In this document: positions 1 through 9,546 of the stretch, one piece after another | How positions within the stretch are numbered: the first letter of the stretch is position 1 | How the letters are laid out: the number at the start of each line of letters is the position of its first letter | NCBI GenBank assembly: GCA_005223375.1 | Contig: RXOD01005795.1 | Coordinates: 1 to 12,465 of the forward strand | DNA length: 12,465 nt | Direction of reading: 5' to 3' | Source of the DNA: Amoebophrya sp. AT5.2 | Lineage: Eukaryota; Sar; Dinophyceae; Syndiniales; Amoebophryaceae | The notes under the pieces: model-generated | What the model was told of the DNA's origin: nothing | Databases searched by the model: none | Seen by the model: only the letters and a program-made list of their open reading frames with translations | Made by a program: the position numbers and the translations under genes

Positions 1-20
1 TTACCACTTTACTCACTTAC
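1..20 (-). other. Start of intron in the CEP104-like gene (5' splice site)
   Basis: On the minus strand the exon ends at 21 and is followed by GTAAGTGAG beginning at 20, a near-perfect 5' splice site. Reading on gives a TGA at 15-13, only two codons later, so that apparent stop is most likely intronic. A second GT starts at 23 (CCAG then GTGGTA), three bases upstream. Using it would drop one glycine codon without changing the frame. The acceptor is outside the window. Confidence 0.7.
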
Positions 21-2490
21 CACCTGGTCTCGCCATAAGTACCTGCGCTGCGCTCAGATTTTCCAGAACCTCCCGATGCGAGAACTTCTTCAGAACGTCG
101 CTGAGCCTTACCGCCTTGCGCACCGCCCGCTTAAACTTGTCCATGCGGTGGAGCCGGCGCTCCGCGGCGTCGTTCTGGCGCTGCCGCGCGAGCTCGCGCA
201 CCGTCAGCGCGGGAAAGTGCGGTCGGTAGAGCGGATCCGAGGGCTTCACCCACTCCCGGAGGCGCGCAAGCCGCCTTGCCGCGACCGCTTCCGCGCCCAT
301 CTCACCACGATGGTCCTCGTCGCTGCTTTCGTAAAGCGGATCCTTTCCTGCAAACCAAAACGTCGTGTCCGCTGCAAACTCAGGACGCTCAAGCAGCTCC
401 TGGCTCAAGATCTGCTCCACCGAAAGGGTCTCCAGCCGGTGGAGGAGGCCCTCTGGGTCGTCGTGCTTGGCAGAAGAAGAGGTCTGCTCGCCCACTGTGG
501 GAGACAGCACGCCATCCGCTTGCTTTTCTTCGTCCGATGGTCTTGGCGGTGTGCCGCTGCTGTAACCTGGAAGAGGTTCTTCGGCCACCTGCTCCGGCTT
601 TCCGGCAAGGCCCAGCTGTGAGCGCCCAGTGGTTGACGCGCGCCGGGCCGCCTCGACGACCGCCCCGGGATCGCGAGGCGTGGCTTCAGACAAGAAACAG
701 CCAGGATCTCGCTCTGACAGAGATAGCTGCAGGTCGTCGTGCGATCCTGCCGATGCAGGAGCTTCTCCGCCCACTACGCCAAGATTCTGGCCCCGCCCGT
801 AGTCGTGCGCTCGCCGCACCCGCGCACTATTCGCGTCCTCTCCAGAGTCGGGTTCGTCTTCGAATTCCAACTTCCTGCGTCCGCCTCTACCGGAGATATC
901 AACCAGCGCGCCACCGGCACCAGCTGCGCCTCCGGGGGCTCCCCGCGCGATAATTCTTTGTCGGTCCACCTCTACGCTTTCTTTCAGCAGGATGACGTCT
1001 CGTTCTTCCTTCGCCTTGATGAGAGCTTCCTCGAGTCTTCGTATCTGCAGGTCTTTCGCCTCGTCCATGTCCTCCAGCTCCTCGTGTTCCTTCCGCAGTT
1101 TTCCCAACTTGCACTCTGCGTCGTCGAGTAGGGTGTTCACCCGGTGGCGCGAGGTTTTCTCCTCCTCCAGCAGCGCCTGCAGCTGCTGGATCCGCGCCTC
1201 AAAGTCCACCCGAAAGAACTCGTCCTCTGCGGGCCGTGCCAGGGCCATCTGCTGCTCCCACCAGCTGGTGTCGCACGCGGCCCCGATCTCGAGCACCCGC
1301 CGCTTCAGCACGCGCGCGTGCTCCTCCTTCCTCTGCGCCTTCCCGAGGCAGTCCACCGCGGTGAACGCGTTCCGGTCCTCCTCCAGCCGCAAAATCTGCT
1401 GCCCCAGGAGCACCACCTCGTCCAGCCGGTGCTGCAGCTGCTGCGCCAGTCCCGGGCGGTGGTTGGCGAACGCGTCGTGCTGCATCTGCACCAGCTCCGC
1501 GGCCAGCGCGTTGCTGTACCCGTCGAGCTGCTTCGTGTTGGGGCGGCGGGCGGTCACGGGCACCGCCTCGAGCGGAAGCCCCAGCTCCATAAACGTCTGC
1601 TCGAGGATCGGCTGCTTCGGCCGGTAGTACGCGTCGGTGCGAAAAAGCCGCTCATCCAAAACTACCTGCTGCTGTTGAGCTCCTGAAGGTAATACCTCGG
1701 CCCGCTTCTGGACAGGATCGGGCACGACCTCGGCGAGGCCCCGGCCTATGCGCCGTTGCTGCGGGGACAGACTTAGATAATGACCGCTCCGCATCAAGTT
1801 CGTATTGGCAATGGTATTCCCCCCAGCGTCACGCCGGGAGCCACCTACTTCACCAACCGCTGCCTGTAAGTTTCCCTGCAGAGTAGCTCTTTGCGCAGCA
1901 CGCTCGCGTCGCAGCAATTTTCGTGTGTCCCGGAAGACCTCCCCCCAAATCTCGACTTGCGACAGCGCGACCCTGCGGAACGGATTCTCACCACTAATAT
2001 CGGCATTTCCGCCAGCTGGCCCGAAGACGACCAGCTTTACCCATCCATTGTGCGGTACGGTGTACTGTCGAAGTCGAAATACGCTCTGTGCTTTTGCTCC
2101 TGTTCTCTCCAGCTCGCCGACCCGTTCCCACTTGACTTGTGTGTAGCCGGGGGGAGCGAGCGCAGCACCCCCACCGCCACCCCCAACGCCACGACGAGAG
2201 GAGGTGGAGGACTGCGAACCACCGATCTGGAGGCGCGGGGAAAGCGGCGTCCCCACGTGCAGCTCGATCTTTGAGGGCGCAAAGGAGGCGGGATGATCGG
2301 CCGCCGGGTGTGCGACGATCTCACTCAAACTGGCGTCCGAGTCCAGCTCGAGCACGATCTCCTGCGGGTAGCGCGGACACTTGTCCGACCTCCAGCCTTT
2401 GGAATACGGCAGCAGACAAAACGGATCAAGCTGGCTCTGCTCCCCGTCGCAGGAAGTGGAGGAAGACACTGTGAAAAGAAGCAGTTCCAT
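21..2490 (-). CDS. CEP104: CEP104/FAP256-like ciliary-tip protein, 5' exon (3' part outside window)
   Basis: This is the first exon of a gene running off the left edge, with 823 complete codons visible. Residues 1-185 align with the N-terminal jelly-roll domain of CEP104: a VSSS motif near the start, then GWRSDKCPRYPQEIVLEL (about 32-49), SKIELHVGTPL (73-83), and a VKLVVF...RRVALSQVEIWG strand pair (151-183). The same blocks occur in the same order in the animal protein. A glycine/serine insertion (about 91-115) interrupts the domain. Residues about 325-510 are long charged helices, likely coiled coil; 515-670 is low complexity; 690-823 is charged helix with two DPLY motifs. The TOG and zinc-binding regions of the family are not seen and may lie in later exons. 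The family acts at cilium tips and basal bodies on microtubule ends. The ATG at 2490 is supported by an in-frame TAA 24 bases upstream and by N-terminal alignment. Family call strong; 3' structure unknown. Confidence 0.8.
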
Positions 2491-3295
2491 CCTCTGTCCT
2501 CTCGACTTCGATTAGGATTAAGTATAGTTGTGTGATGAATATCGAGTGAAGATTGAAACTCAAGCTCCTGACCCTGAGCGAAGGTCTGAATGTCAATGAA
2601 TGGCAATGCCAATGGCGCTGAAAGGACGAGGGTAAATAAGTAAGCAGACAACTACTACGGCTTTGATTTACAGACCCATCCAGAGTTAGAAGAAGTACTC
2701 GCGCTTCGATTACGATTTCGTTCGTCTGCGTCACTACCGAACCGACGAAAATTCTCAATGGCGAAACGCTCGCTGAGTAAGAGTAGACGCCGACGATGAT
2801 GATGAAAAACAACATAGTAGGTGTAGTCGTAGTGCTCCACACGACCAGCATTCCTCACGCTCACGAAGAAATACTCGACGGACTTTCACAAGCAGGAGCA
2901 CTCAGCGATCTCTCCATCGACGTCGACATCCATGATGTTGATGCGCGTCCGCGTGCCCATGGGTCGAAAACGAAATAATAAAAGCCATGCCTCCCAAGAA
3001 CTCACGAGTTGTCTTGTCTCCTGGTCCTAGACCGCGCGCGATGCCGATGTGGAGCGCAAGAGCGGCGGCCCGAACCTTGCTTCGTCAGTTCAGTGCGTAT
3101 TTTTTATTTTTGCGCACGTGATGACTCGTTTTTTTATCGATGAAGGTACTGCGAGGTAACGCGCGTCGATTATCGATGAAATTGGATGAAGTGGCTTCCT
3201 CGTTCGAAGAAAGTAAGCAGATGAAAGTGCAGGCGCAGCAACACAATGACCCGTAGAGGCGTGCTTAAGTTTAGTAGTACAAAAAGGCTAGTAGC
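2491..3295. other. Non-coding region between the CEP104-like gene and the oxygenase gene
   Basis: This stretch of about 800 bases holds the 5' flank of the CEP104-like gene and the 3' flank of the oxygenase gene. Open frames here are short and give protein of skewed composition with no recognisable motif. A T-rich stretch (on the plus strand) lies around 3099-3136. The 11-base word TTATCGATGAA occurs twice in direct orientation (3134-3144 and 3170-3180). I see no RNA gene and no clear promoter element. Confidence 0.5.
3103..3108 (-). promoter_or_regulatory. Possible poly(A) signal AATAAA for the oxygenase gene
   Basis: Read on the minus strand this is AATAAA inside an A-rich run, about 190 bases after the stop codon at 3298-3296. 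It is a plausible position for a short 3' UTR. If the organism is a dinoflagellate relative, AATAAA may not be the signal used, and an A-rich run would contain this word by chance. Confidence 0.2.
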
Positions 3296-6200
3296 TCATC
3301 GCATGGCCTTGAGGGGGTCCCAGCCGATACGCTTCAAAAATTCGTCCGTCCTCCGCACTCGATCCGCGCGCTCCTTGCGTCCTCCTTCAGCTTTTCCGCC
3401 AGCTTGTTCATGATCTTCTTCGTCGTCGTCTCCGCCCCGCATGCCGCCGATCACTTTCAGGCTGCGGCGATGGCTGAAGAAGATGAGGCACACTCTGCAG
3501 CCGCCGCCATGTGGACTTTGCTGTAATATGCCAACAATTCCGGTACCGAGTGGTTACGGCTCACCATACATCGGCACGAATGAAGTCGAACAAATACTGC
3601 CAGGTTGGGCGCGCATCCAGGTCTAACAGTATGGGGATTAAGGCAGCAAAAGCCTGACACCAACATCAATCATCATGCATCATTCATCGACTTTGGCTTC
3701 GTATGCCAATGGTTTCCACGATAGTACTACGATACTCACGCACGTTAATTACGGTGCTACCGATATATAAGTTTACTGCGTACGGATGTGGTTTACGAAC
3801 GAATGTAGGGCATTGCGAAATCATACCGATGACATTTTCTCTGCCTCCGTCGGGAGGGTAGCGTGCACGTTGCGCGCGTCGAACTCGTGCCAGCGGTGGC
3901 GGACCGGAACCGCGACGCCGTTCAACGAGCGGCCGGCGGCCAAGCGCAGACCGTTGTTGATCATCTTGTTCTCGGGGCATTGCATGCGGAAGGCGGCCCC
4001 CCTGTCGGTTGGGTTTTCTTCGTGCACCCACAAGTCGCCCAGAAACTCGTCACCGAACACGAAAGAGTTGCCCGCGCCCGCCTCGAGGGCCGCTTCTTTC
4101 TTCCCGAACCTAAATTGCCCGACGCTGCAGATCCAACTCGGTGAGACGTTTAGACCATCGATGTGGACCCTCGTCTGTATCCCATAATTTATGATCAGAT
4201 TGGTCGCGCTGCATTCCCGGGGCTTCACCATACCTATGATGTGCAAATGCAAAAGCAAAATAATGGAGCGGGGAATCCGATTTCGAAGTGAGGTCTGTAC
4301 GTGTACGAAGTGGGAATACGATGGATATGGACGTGATCGACTTCGACAAGGACGAGATGGACATAAGCTAGAAATGACTGCCACGAGCACGACTGCCTCT
4401 ACCCTACGTCTACTGCAGCAACATAGACACAAGCACAACGCCAAAGACAAACGCAAGAGGAAGTAGAAGATGAAGACCGCGAGGCACTACTAAATCAATT
4501 CCAAGGAAATGGCGTGGGATTTATGAACAACCAATACCAAGGCACTTGGCCAGTTCGGGCATTTCCTCGGTCGCCTGCAGCACCATGCACCCCCTCCGAG
4601 ATCCTGCACTGCCAATGTGTGCCCACACGCCCATCATGATGGATGGCCGCGTGCCATCGTGGACCCCCTCGCGCGTTGGGCATCTCGCGTTGCCATTCAG
4701 CTCCTTAGCGTGTAGGAGGAGCTCGGTTAGGAGAGTCCAATGGCACTCCTTGTAGTCGCGCGCGCGCGTGCGCTTCCCTTCGACGGTGAGGAACGTCCTA
4801 CGCACGCGGTCCACCCAGTCGCTGCTGACATCGGTATACTTCGTGTCTGCTGGTGCTGGCTGCGTCTGCTCCCCAGCTTTCATGTTGCTGTCCACCTCAA
4901 CGCGGCGGCGCTTCTCCGGTTCTTCCCCCAAGTCCGCGCCCTTAATTCCGACGAACCACATCAAAAAACTCCGCAGCCGCTTGGCCGCTTCCGCGTTTAC
5001 TGCTTTTTCTCCTTGGGCTTCGACCGCGTCGGCGCCGCAGATATCGCCCACGCTGACATCAATCGCTCGGAACAGCTCGGCCGCGCTGTCGGCATTTGCG
5101 CTGCCGAAGTCGTGCGCGTCCGTCCTGTCCTTCACCTCCTGTTGCGTCCGGCGCATAAAATACCACCCCCCGAAACACAGCAAGGCCATGGCGGTCCGCT
5201 CGTGGGTGCCGACCTCCCGGCCGTTCGAGTCGTAGACGCGGAGCGACGTGGTGAGCTCCTCGCAGTACTGATACAACGAAAGGGGGCGATCTCCTTCCAC
5301 CTGAAAAGTGCGCGGCTTGTTCTTCGCGTTTCGCAACAGTGCTCGCCGACGGGGCGCCGCAATAGCGGGATAGGCATCGACGAACAGCTCCCAGAACGCA
5401 AATTCTTCGAACTCCGTCCGGAGGTCGCCAGAGAGTGCGAACACTATCGTGAGCTCGTCGCCATGATCGACCAACTCGGACACACTCCAGGTGAATGCAG
5501 ACGCCTTGATCGTTGCGCCATATTCGAAGCTCTTTTGCAGCTCTTTAACGTCTGTGAACGCGTCCACACTGGCCCGGAACCCCCGCCGCGATCTCTTGAA
5601 TTTTTCCCACAGCACAAGTGGCCGACGCAAGTGGCAACGGGTTAGACTCGTGTCCAGGTACAGCCGCAGCACTTTGTCCACCACTTCGTCGCGCAGCGCG
5701 TCCAGGACACTTCGTTGCACGCGCTCCGTCATGGCGGTCGCCCTGCCGGCCGCCTGGTCGTCGCGCACCTTGTCGGCAAACACGGCCGCCGCCGTTAGCA
5801 GCAGCTTCTTCACCACGTCCTCCTCGAGCCCCGCGATGCCCGCCCGCATCTCCGGGTCGTCCATGAACGAGAGCAACGCGCGCCAGAAGTACACTAACAG
5901 TGCCTTCTCGACCTCCGCAGGCTTCTCCTGCAGCGCTTCCTTGAGCGCATCGGCCCGCGGGCCGCTGCCATCCATGTCCTCGGTGGGTGCTAGCTTGTGG
6001 CTGTGCTCCTCCTTGCCGCCTTCGAAGATGAGCACCGGGCAGTAGCTCGTGTGGATCGATTTAGTTAGCGCTTGAAGATCCTGCTGCAGCTGCTTGGTCG
6101 TGTCATGGTCGCCCGGCGCTCCCAGGACGCTGTGCATGCGACACAGCTGCTCGAGCTCGGCAGCGGCTCCGGTGTCGCCAGACGTCACCTTCGAAAAGGT

Positions 6201-7331
6201 TTTGTCTTTCGCGAACTTTGCGAACTGCTGGCAGATGTCGGTCCTCAAGCGATGCAGTTGCAGGCCAGGTTTTCCCTTCCCCTTGCCGAGATCGTCCATG
6301 GCTTTTTGGAAAGCCAGTTCGTCCATTTTGTTGAACAAATAGCGCCACTCGTCCGGGAAGTCGTCCGGAGATCTGCTGGTCTCGAACCCGGTATCGGCGA
6401 GTGCGTTGCTGATTTTTTGATAAACGCCTTGCACGAAAGCAGTGAGCTCTCTCTCGAGCATGTCAACGCCGCCATTGCGGTACACGCTAGCCAACCACTC
6501 CACACGCCCAAGAAGCACCTTGGGGCTCGAGTTCTTCGCGTCTGTATCGCCAATGACGTTGTCCCAAAAATGTTCACGAGTGCTCGGCCGGCTGTTCCAG
6601 GGGTCTTCCTTACGATTTGACTGCATCGGCAGGAGGAGTATATGAAGGTGTTGCATTAGCTGTCTGCCCCACGCCAATTTTATCCCCTCAGTGCCTTTTT
6701 GGAGCTTTCCTTTGCCTTTCTTCATTCCGTCTTTCCCGTAGACCGCAGCGCCCCCTGCCCCTGCTCCCTGCTCTGGTTTACCGTTGTTCGCAAAGGGCTC
6801 ATCTTTGCCTTTATTTTTACCGGTTTCGCGATCGAGAGCTGCGCCATTCATTTTCCCTTTTCCAGTTTCCGTGCCCTTTCCTCCGCTTCTTCTTGCTGCG
6901 TCTTGAGCTTGATGCTGAATCTCGCTAAGCTTCCGCGCTGCGTCCTTGTCGCTCATACTGAAAGCCTCCACAATCTGAGTGAAGAGCGGCGGGATGTTCA
7001 CTTCTCTAGCAACGGAGCCCGCGTCGATAATTCTGCCGTCCTTCGCGCTGGCCTTCTCAGCCGGAAGATCACGCAGATATTCGCGCGCCCCCTTCGCAAT
7101 GGCGTCTAGAGCGCCCCAGTAGAAGTCGGAGGCTCGGAAAGCGGACTCATCGGCGAAATGCTTTTCAAGCACCAACCCGAGGTGGGTGGATCCGCGCGTC
7201 TTCCCTTTGTTCACGACGTAAGAAGTGAAATCATCTGCGGCCGTGTCGTCGGCAGTCAAGGCTAACCATTCCAAAATTGGCCGCGCCGCGTGGGATTTCA
7301 CAGCGGCCACGGCAGCTTTGTAGGAAGCCAT
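3296..7331 (-). CDS. Large protein with C-terminal 2OG-Fe(II) oxygenase-like domain, three exons
   Basis: Predicted exons are 7331-4538, 4233-3827 and 3520-3296, giving 1141 residues. The introns are GT-AG and phases match at both joins. Residues 1 to about 900 match no family I recognise. They are largely helical, with a lysine/glycine-rich low-complexity segment (about 150-215). From about 905 the protein resembles the 2OG-Fe(II) oxygenase fold: NLIINY (943-948), an iron-binding HxD as VHIDGLNVSPS (H955, D957), GDLWVHEE (997-1004), then RWHEFDARNVHATLP with distal H1055, and CRVCLIFFSHR, where R1076 would bind 2-oxoglutarate. The spacing H1055 to R1076 is longer than usual because about a dozen extra residues span the second join. 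The C-terminus is acidic then basic. The family hydroxylates or demethylates varied substrates; the substrate here cannot be told. The ATG at 7331 is the first in frame after an upstream TAA. Alternatives: other splice choices near 3827, or a degenerate, non-catalytic domain. Confidence 0.7.
3521..3826 (-). other. Intron 2 of the oxygenase gene (306 bp)
   Basis: The donor is TCATCG followed by GTATGA from 3826; the acceptor is GGCATATTACAG ending at 3521. Both sides are phase 0. The join links the distal-histidine motif (NVHATLP) to the following strand CRVCLIFFSHR, the order expected in 2OG-Fe(II) oxygenases. A strong-looking GTGAGT at 3739-3734 is an alternative donor for a different reading frame and would not restore that strand in frame. 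Confidence 0.6.
4234..4537 (-). other. Intron 1 of the oxygenase gene (304 bp)
   Basis: The donor is CTTG followed by GTATTG from 4537; the acceptor is CACATCATAG ending at 4234, preceded by a T-rich stretch. The split glycine codon G|GT rejoins exactly (phase 1) and links PELAKCLG to MVKPRECSATNLIINY. Without splicing the first exon would stop at 4523-4521 after four more codons (IGCS), with no metal-binding motif. Confidence 0.7.
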
Positions 7332-8208
7332 CGTCAAAAGAGTAGTAAAGCCAAAACCTCCTAGATTTTTAATTTGATAACACGTTTTCGCAGAGCACCC
7401 ACGCTCACCGCCAAAGGCAGAGCATTATCGTGATAGTGGTCGTGGTTGTTGAGAGAGGATGACTGAAGTAATGGAGACTATCTACCACTACAACGTAGTT
7501 TTTCTAAAAATTTTTCTCGATTTGCGACCGGACCTGCATCAACATCATTAAATGAAAATGAAGTAGTAAGTACTAGTATTTATTTTACTTTGGGTATAAT
7601 TTTTCTCAATCTCATGATTCAGGGTCACAGGATCTTTCGCTGTGCTAGACCTCGTTTTCCATAATTATGACACACCTTCCTTCGTCCTCCTCCACCTTGT
7701 CGTACGCAAGCAATTTTGCGTTCGCGCTCGATGTTGATCATTCACCTGATCATCGCATCAGCCACGACCACGAAGTGTATCTATGAGTCAGTGTCACCAT
7801 CAGGATCAACAGCGGTGGAATCAGACATACTGAGGGTGTGGGCAAGGGCGATGCCCACCGTCGGCAACCGCAAGGATTTCAGATTTCACAACATCAACAG
7901 CAGACTACAGGGACAGTCCTTTTTTTCTGGGACGATGACGATCACGATCATTGTCGGAGAACCCGCCGTACTGAACAGATTCAGAGTGATGCGGACACCT
8001 TCTTCGATATCTTCGATTGTGATGGCGATCATGGAGCTGAAATGTTCGACTCCCGCACCAGGTGTCGGGGCTGCAGCATAAGTGGTTCCTCCTTCTTTGA
8101 CGAAGCTGTAGTCCGCGTTGCATCCGCCGACGTACACGCGAGTGGGCCGTCTCGATCGCGACAAGTTCAGCGATCACAAGTAAATGTTCAACATGGTCGT
8201 GATCCTCA
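7332..8208. other. Region without a supported gene; several frames stay open at 7730-8270
   Basis: Bases 7332-7700 are relatively AT-rich and look non-coding; they include the 5' flank of the oxygenase gene. Between about 7730 and 8270 frames on both strands remain open. On plus, ATG 7731 to stop 8081 gives 116 residues with a hydrophobic start (MLIIHLIIASATTTKC). On minus, about 8160-7886 gives a strand-rich sequence with no ATG start. None has a recognised motif or convincing splice sites. The part nearest 8208 must include the 3' UTR of the TPR gene. I do not call a gene. Confidence 0.4.
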
Positions 8209-9351
8209 TCATTTCTTTTTCTTTTTGCCTTTCTTTTTTCCTTTTTTTTCCTTTCCCGCCAGGGAGATGTAGTACAGGTATGGCTTCGCTAGGAACCGCG
8301 GTCCTCGTGCCGCTTCCTGGGCCTTTTCCAGGTTCCGCAGGAAGACCGGCTGCCTCGGGTGGTGCACGACCGCGAAGAGCCGCATGAGCTTCACGGCCAG
8401 CGTGAGGTACGCGACGGCCTCTCGGTTCCGCGGCGCCGGCGCGAGCAGCATGTAGCTCGTCGCCAGGTTGTTGTAGCTGGCCGCCAGCTCCACGTTACAG
8501 TCGCCCAGCAGCTGTTCCTGCATCTTTACCACGGTCAGAAAGTTCCGCGCGGCCAGCTCGTACTCCTTTTCGCGAAACAGAACCACCCCGAGCTGCTTCC
8601 GCACCAGAATCTCCATCTGCTTGCTGCCGCCGCGCGCCCGCACCCGCTTGAAAAGCTTGAACACCAGGGCGGTCGCCAGCGCCCCGAAGTACAGCGACGC
8701 GCCGAGCGTGGCCAGTTCCAGAAGCAGGTACACGTCCCCGGGGGCGTGGAGGGGCCAATTTTGCTCCTTGTGCTGATGTTGGCTACTAGAAGTACCAGCG
8801 TCGGACGCGAAGTCGCGGTGGTCGAGCGGAGAGCCAGACGGACTGTCACCACTCTGCTCATCCACAAACAGCACCAATTCACGCATAATCTTGCCCACGT
8901 CCGCGCCGGCCTCGTGCTCCTCCGGCTTGGAAAAGGTAGCAGGCGCTTGCTGTTCATTCCCCGCAGTGTTCTGCACTCGCACCTTGCCCTGCTGAATCCG
9001 GAACGCTTTGTAGAAAGCGAGAAGGGAATGGACAAAATTGCCCTCGCGTCGAAGCTGTGCACCGGCTTCGAGAAGTGCGACAGTGGCACCAACCTCTTTC
9101 TGGAACAGAAGGGCGGGACCGCCTACTTCCTCGGCGGCGGCATGCGGCTGCTGCTGTGCTGCTGGTGCGGTGGCGGTGGTTTGCGATGTTTTTTTCTTCA
9201 CATCTGCGGGAAGCAAGACGTTGACATCTATTGGCTCGTCAATGATCGAAGGTCGCAGAAGCCAGTTCGCAACGTAGTCGTTCCGCAGTTTCGCACGCGA
9301 AGGACCAAAGCCGATAGGTTGCGGAATGCCTGGGCATTGGATTTGGATCAT
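8209..9351 (-). CDS. TPR-repeat protein with poly-lysine C-terminus
   Basis: A single open exon encodes 380 residues. The N-terminus (about 6-41) is compact and conserved-looking: PGIPQPIGFGPSRAKLRNDY, then a tryptophan-containing stretch ending in RPSIIDEP. Residues about 86-120 form a TPR-like helical pair (LLEAGAQLRREGNFVHSLLAFYKAF). Residues about 205-335 contain further TPR units, including VELAASYNNLATSYMLL and EAVAYLTLAVKLM, which resemble the kinesin-light-chain style of TPR. A low-complexity loop (about 125-200) separates the two parts. The tail (367-380) is almost all lysine and glycine. TPRs bind partner proteins, so an adaptor or scaffold role is likely, but no specific orthologue is recognised. 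The ATG at 9351 is preceded in frame by a TGA 12 bases upstream, so the start is secure unless there is an upstream spliced exon. No donor-like site precedes the TGA at 8211-8209. Confidence 0.75.
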   Translation of the reverse strand: MIQIQCPGIPQPIGFGPSRAKLRNDYVANWLLRPSIIDEPIDVNVLLPADVKKKTSQTTATAPAAQQQPHAAAEEVGGPALLFQKEVGATVALLEAGAQLRREGNFVHSLLAFYKAFRIQQGKVRVQNTAGNEQQAPATFSKPEEHEAGADVGKIMRELVLFVDEQSGDSPSGSPLDHRDFASDAGTSSSQHQHKEQNWPLHAPGDVYLLLELATLGASLYFGALATALVFKLFKRVRARGGSKQMEILVRKQLGVVLFREKEYELAARNFLTVVKMQEQLLGDCNVELAASYNNLATSYMLLAPAPRNREAVAYLTLAVKLMRLFAVVHHPRQPVFLRNLEKAQEAARGPRFLAKPYLYYISLAGKEKKGKKKGKKKKK

Positions 9352-9546
9352 GGATGGTCTTGGTCATTTACTGAAGAGCAGAGATCAAAATTTCATTTTT
9401 ATCATGGTGCTCGTCCTCCGTGATGATGAAGATCAATATGGTTATGGGACACCGTCGCACGACGACGACCGTAAAAACGGCTGCAGTACTAGAGCAAGCT
9501 GTAGTTCATGTTCATTCATAAACTCATAGTTCTAGTTCTTGTGGCA
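9352..9546. other. Short spacer (195 bp) between two co-oriented genes
   Basis: This gap must hold the 3' end of the upstream gene (stop at 9547) and the 5' flank of the TPR gene (start at 9351). No promoter element or AATAAA is evident on the minus strand. Such tight spacing would suit polycistronic transcription with trans-splicing, but no RNA-processing signal can be proven here. Confidence 0.5.

Noticed and set aside
992..1686. Plus-strand Ser/Arg-rich and Leu-rich frames opposite the CEP104-like coiled coil
   Set aside because: Repetitive composition mirrors the Glu/Lys/Arg/Leu helix on the coding strand.
2796..2978. Plus-strand 60-residue frame with a hydrophobic start
   Set aside because: Short, on the opposite strand to every gene, with no motif and in the 5' flank of the CEP104-like gene.
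3684..4031. A programmed or mutational -1 frameshift in the oxygenase gene as its main structure
   Set aside because: A GT-AG intron (3826-3521) keeps the frame and supplies the expected next strand and a clean stop without any shift. The shift is kept only as a question.
4740..5645. Plus-strand open frame opposite the oxygenase gene
   Set aside because: Composition is that of an antisense shadow. The opposite frame is three times longer and connects by splicing to a recognised domain.
7332..7337. TTG start six bases upstream of the oxygenase gene ATG
   Set aside because: Non-ATG starts are unlikely in this eukaryotic setting. An ATG follows two codons later.
8359..9423. Long plus-strand open frame opposite the TPR gene
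   Set aside because: It is rich in Arg, His, Leu and Gln as expected for the complement of a GC-rich coding exon, and has no motif. The minus strand carries TPRs.
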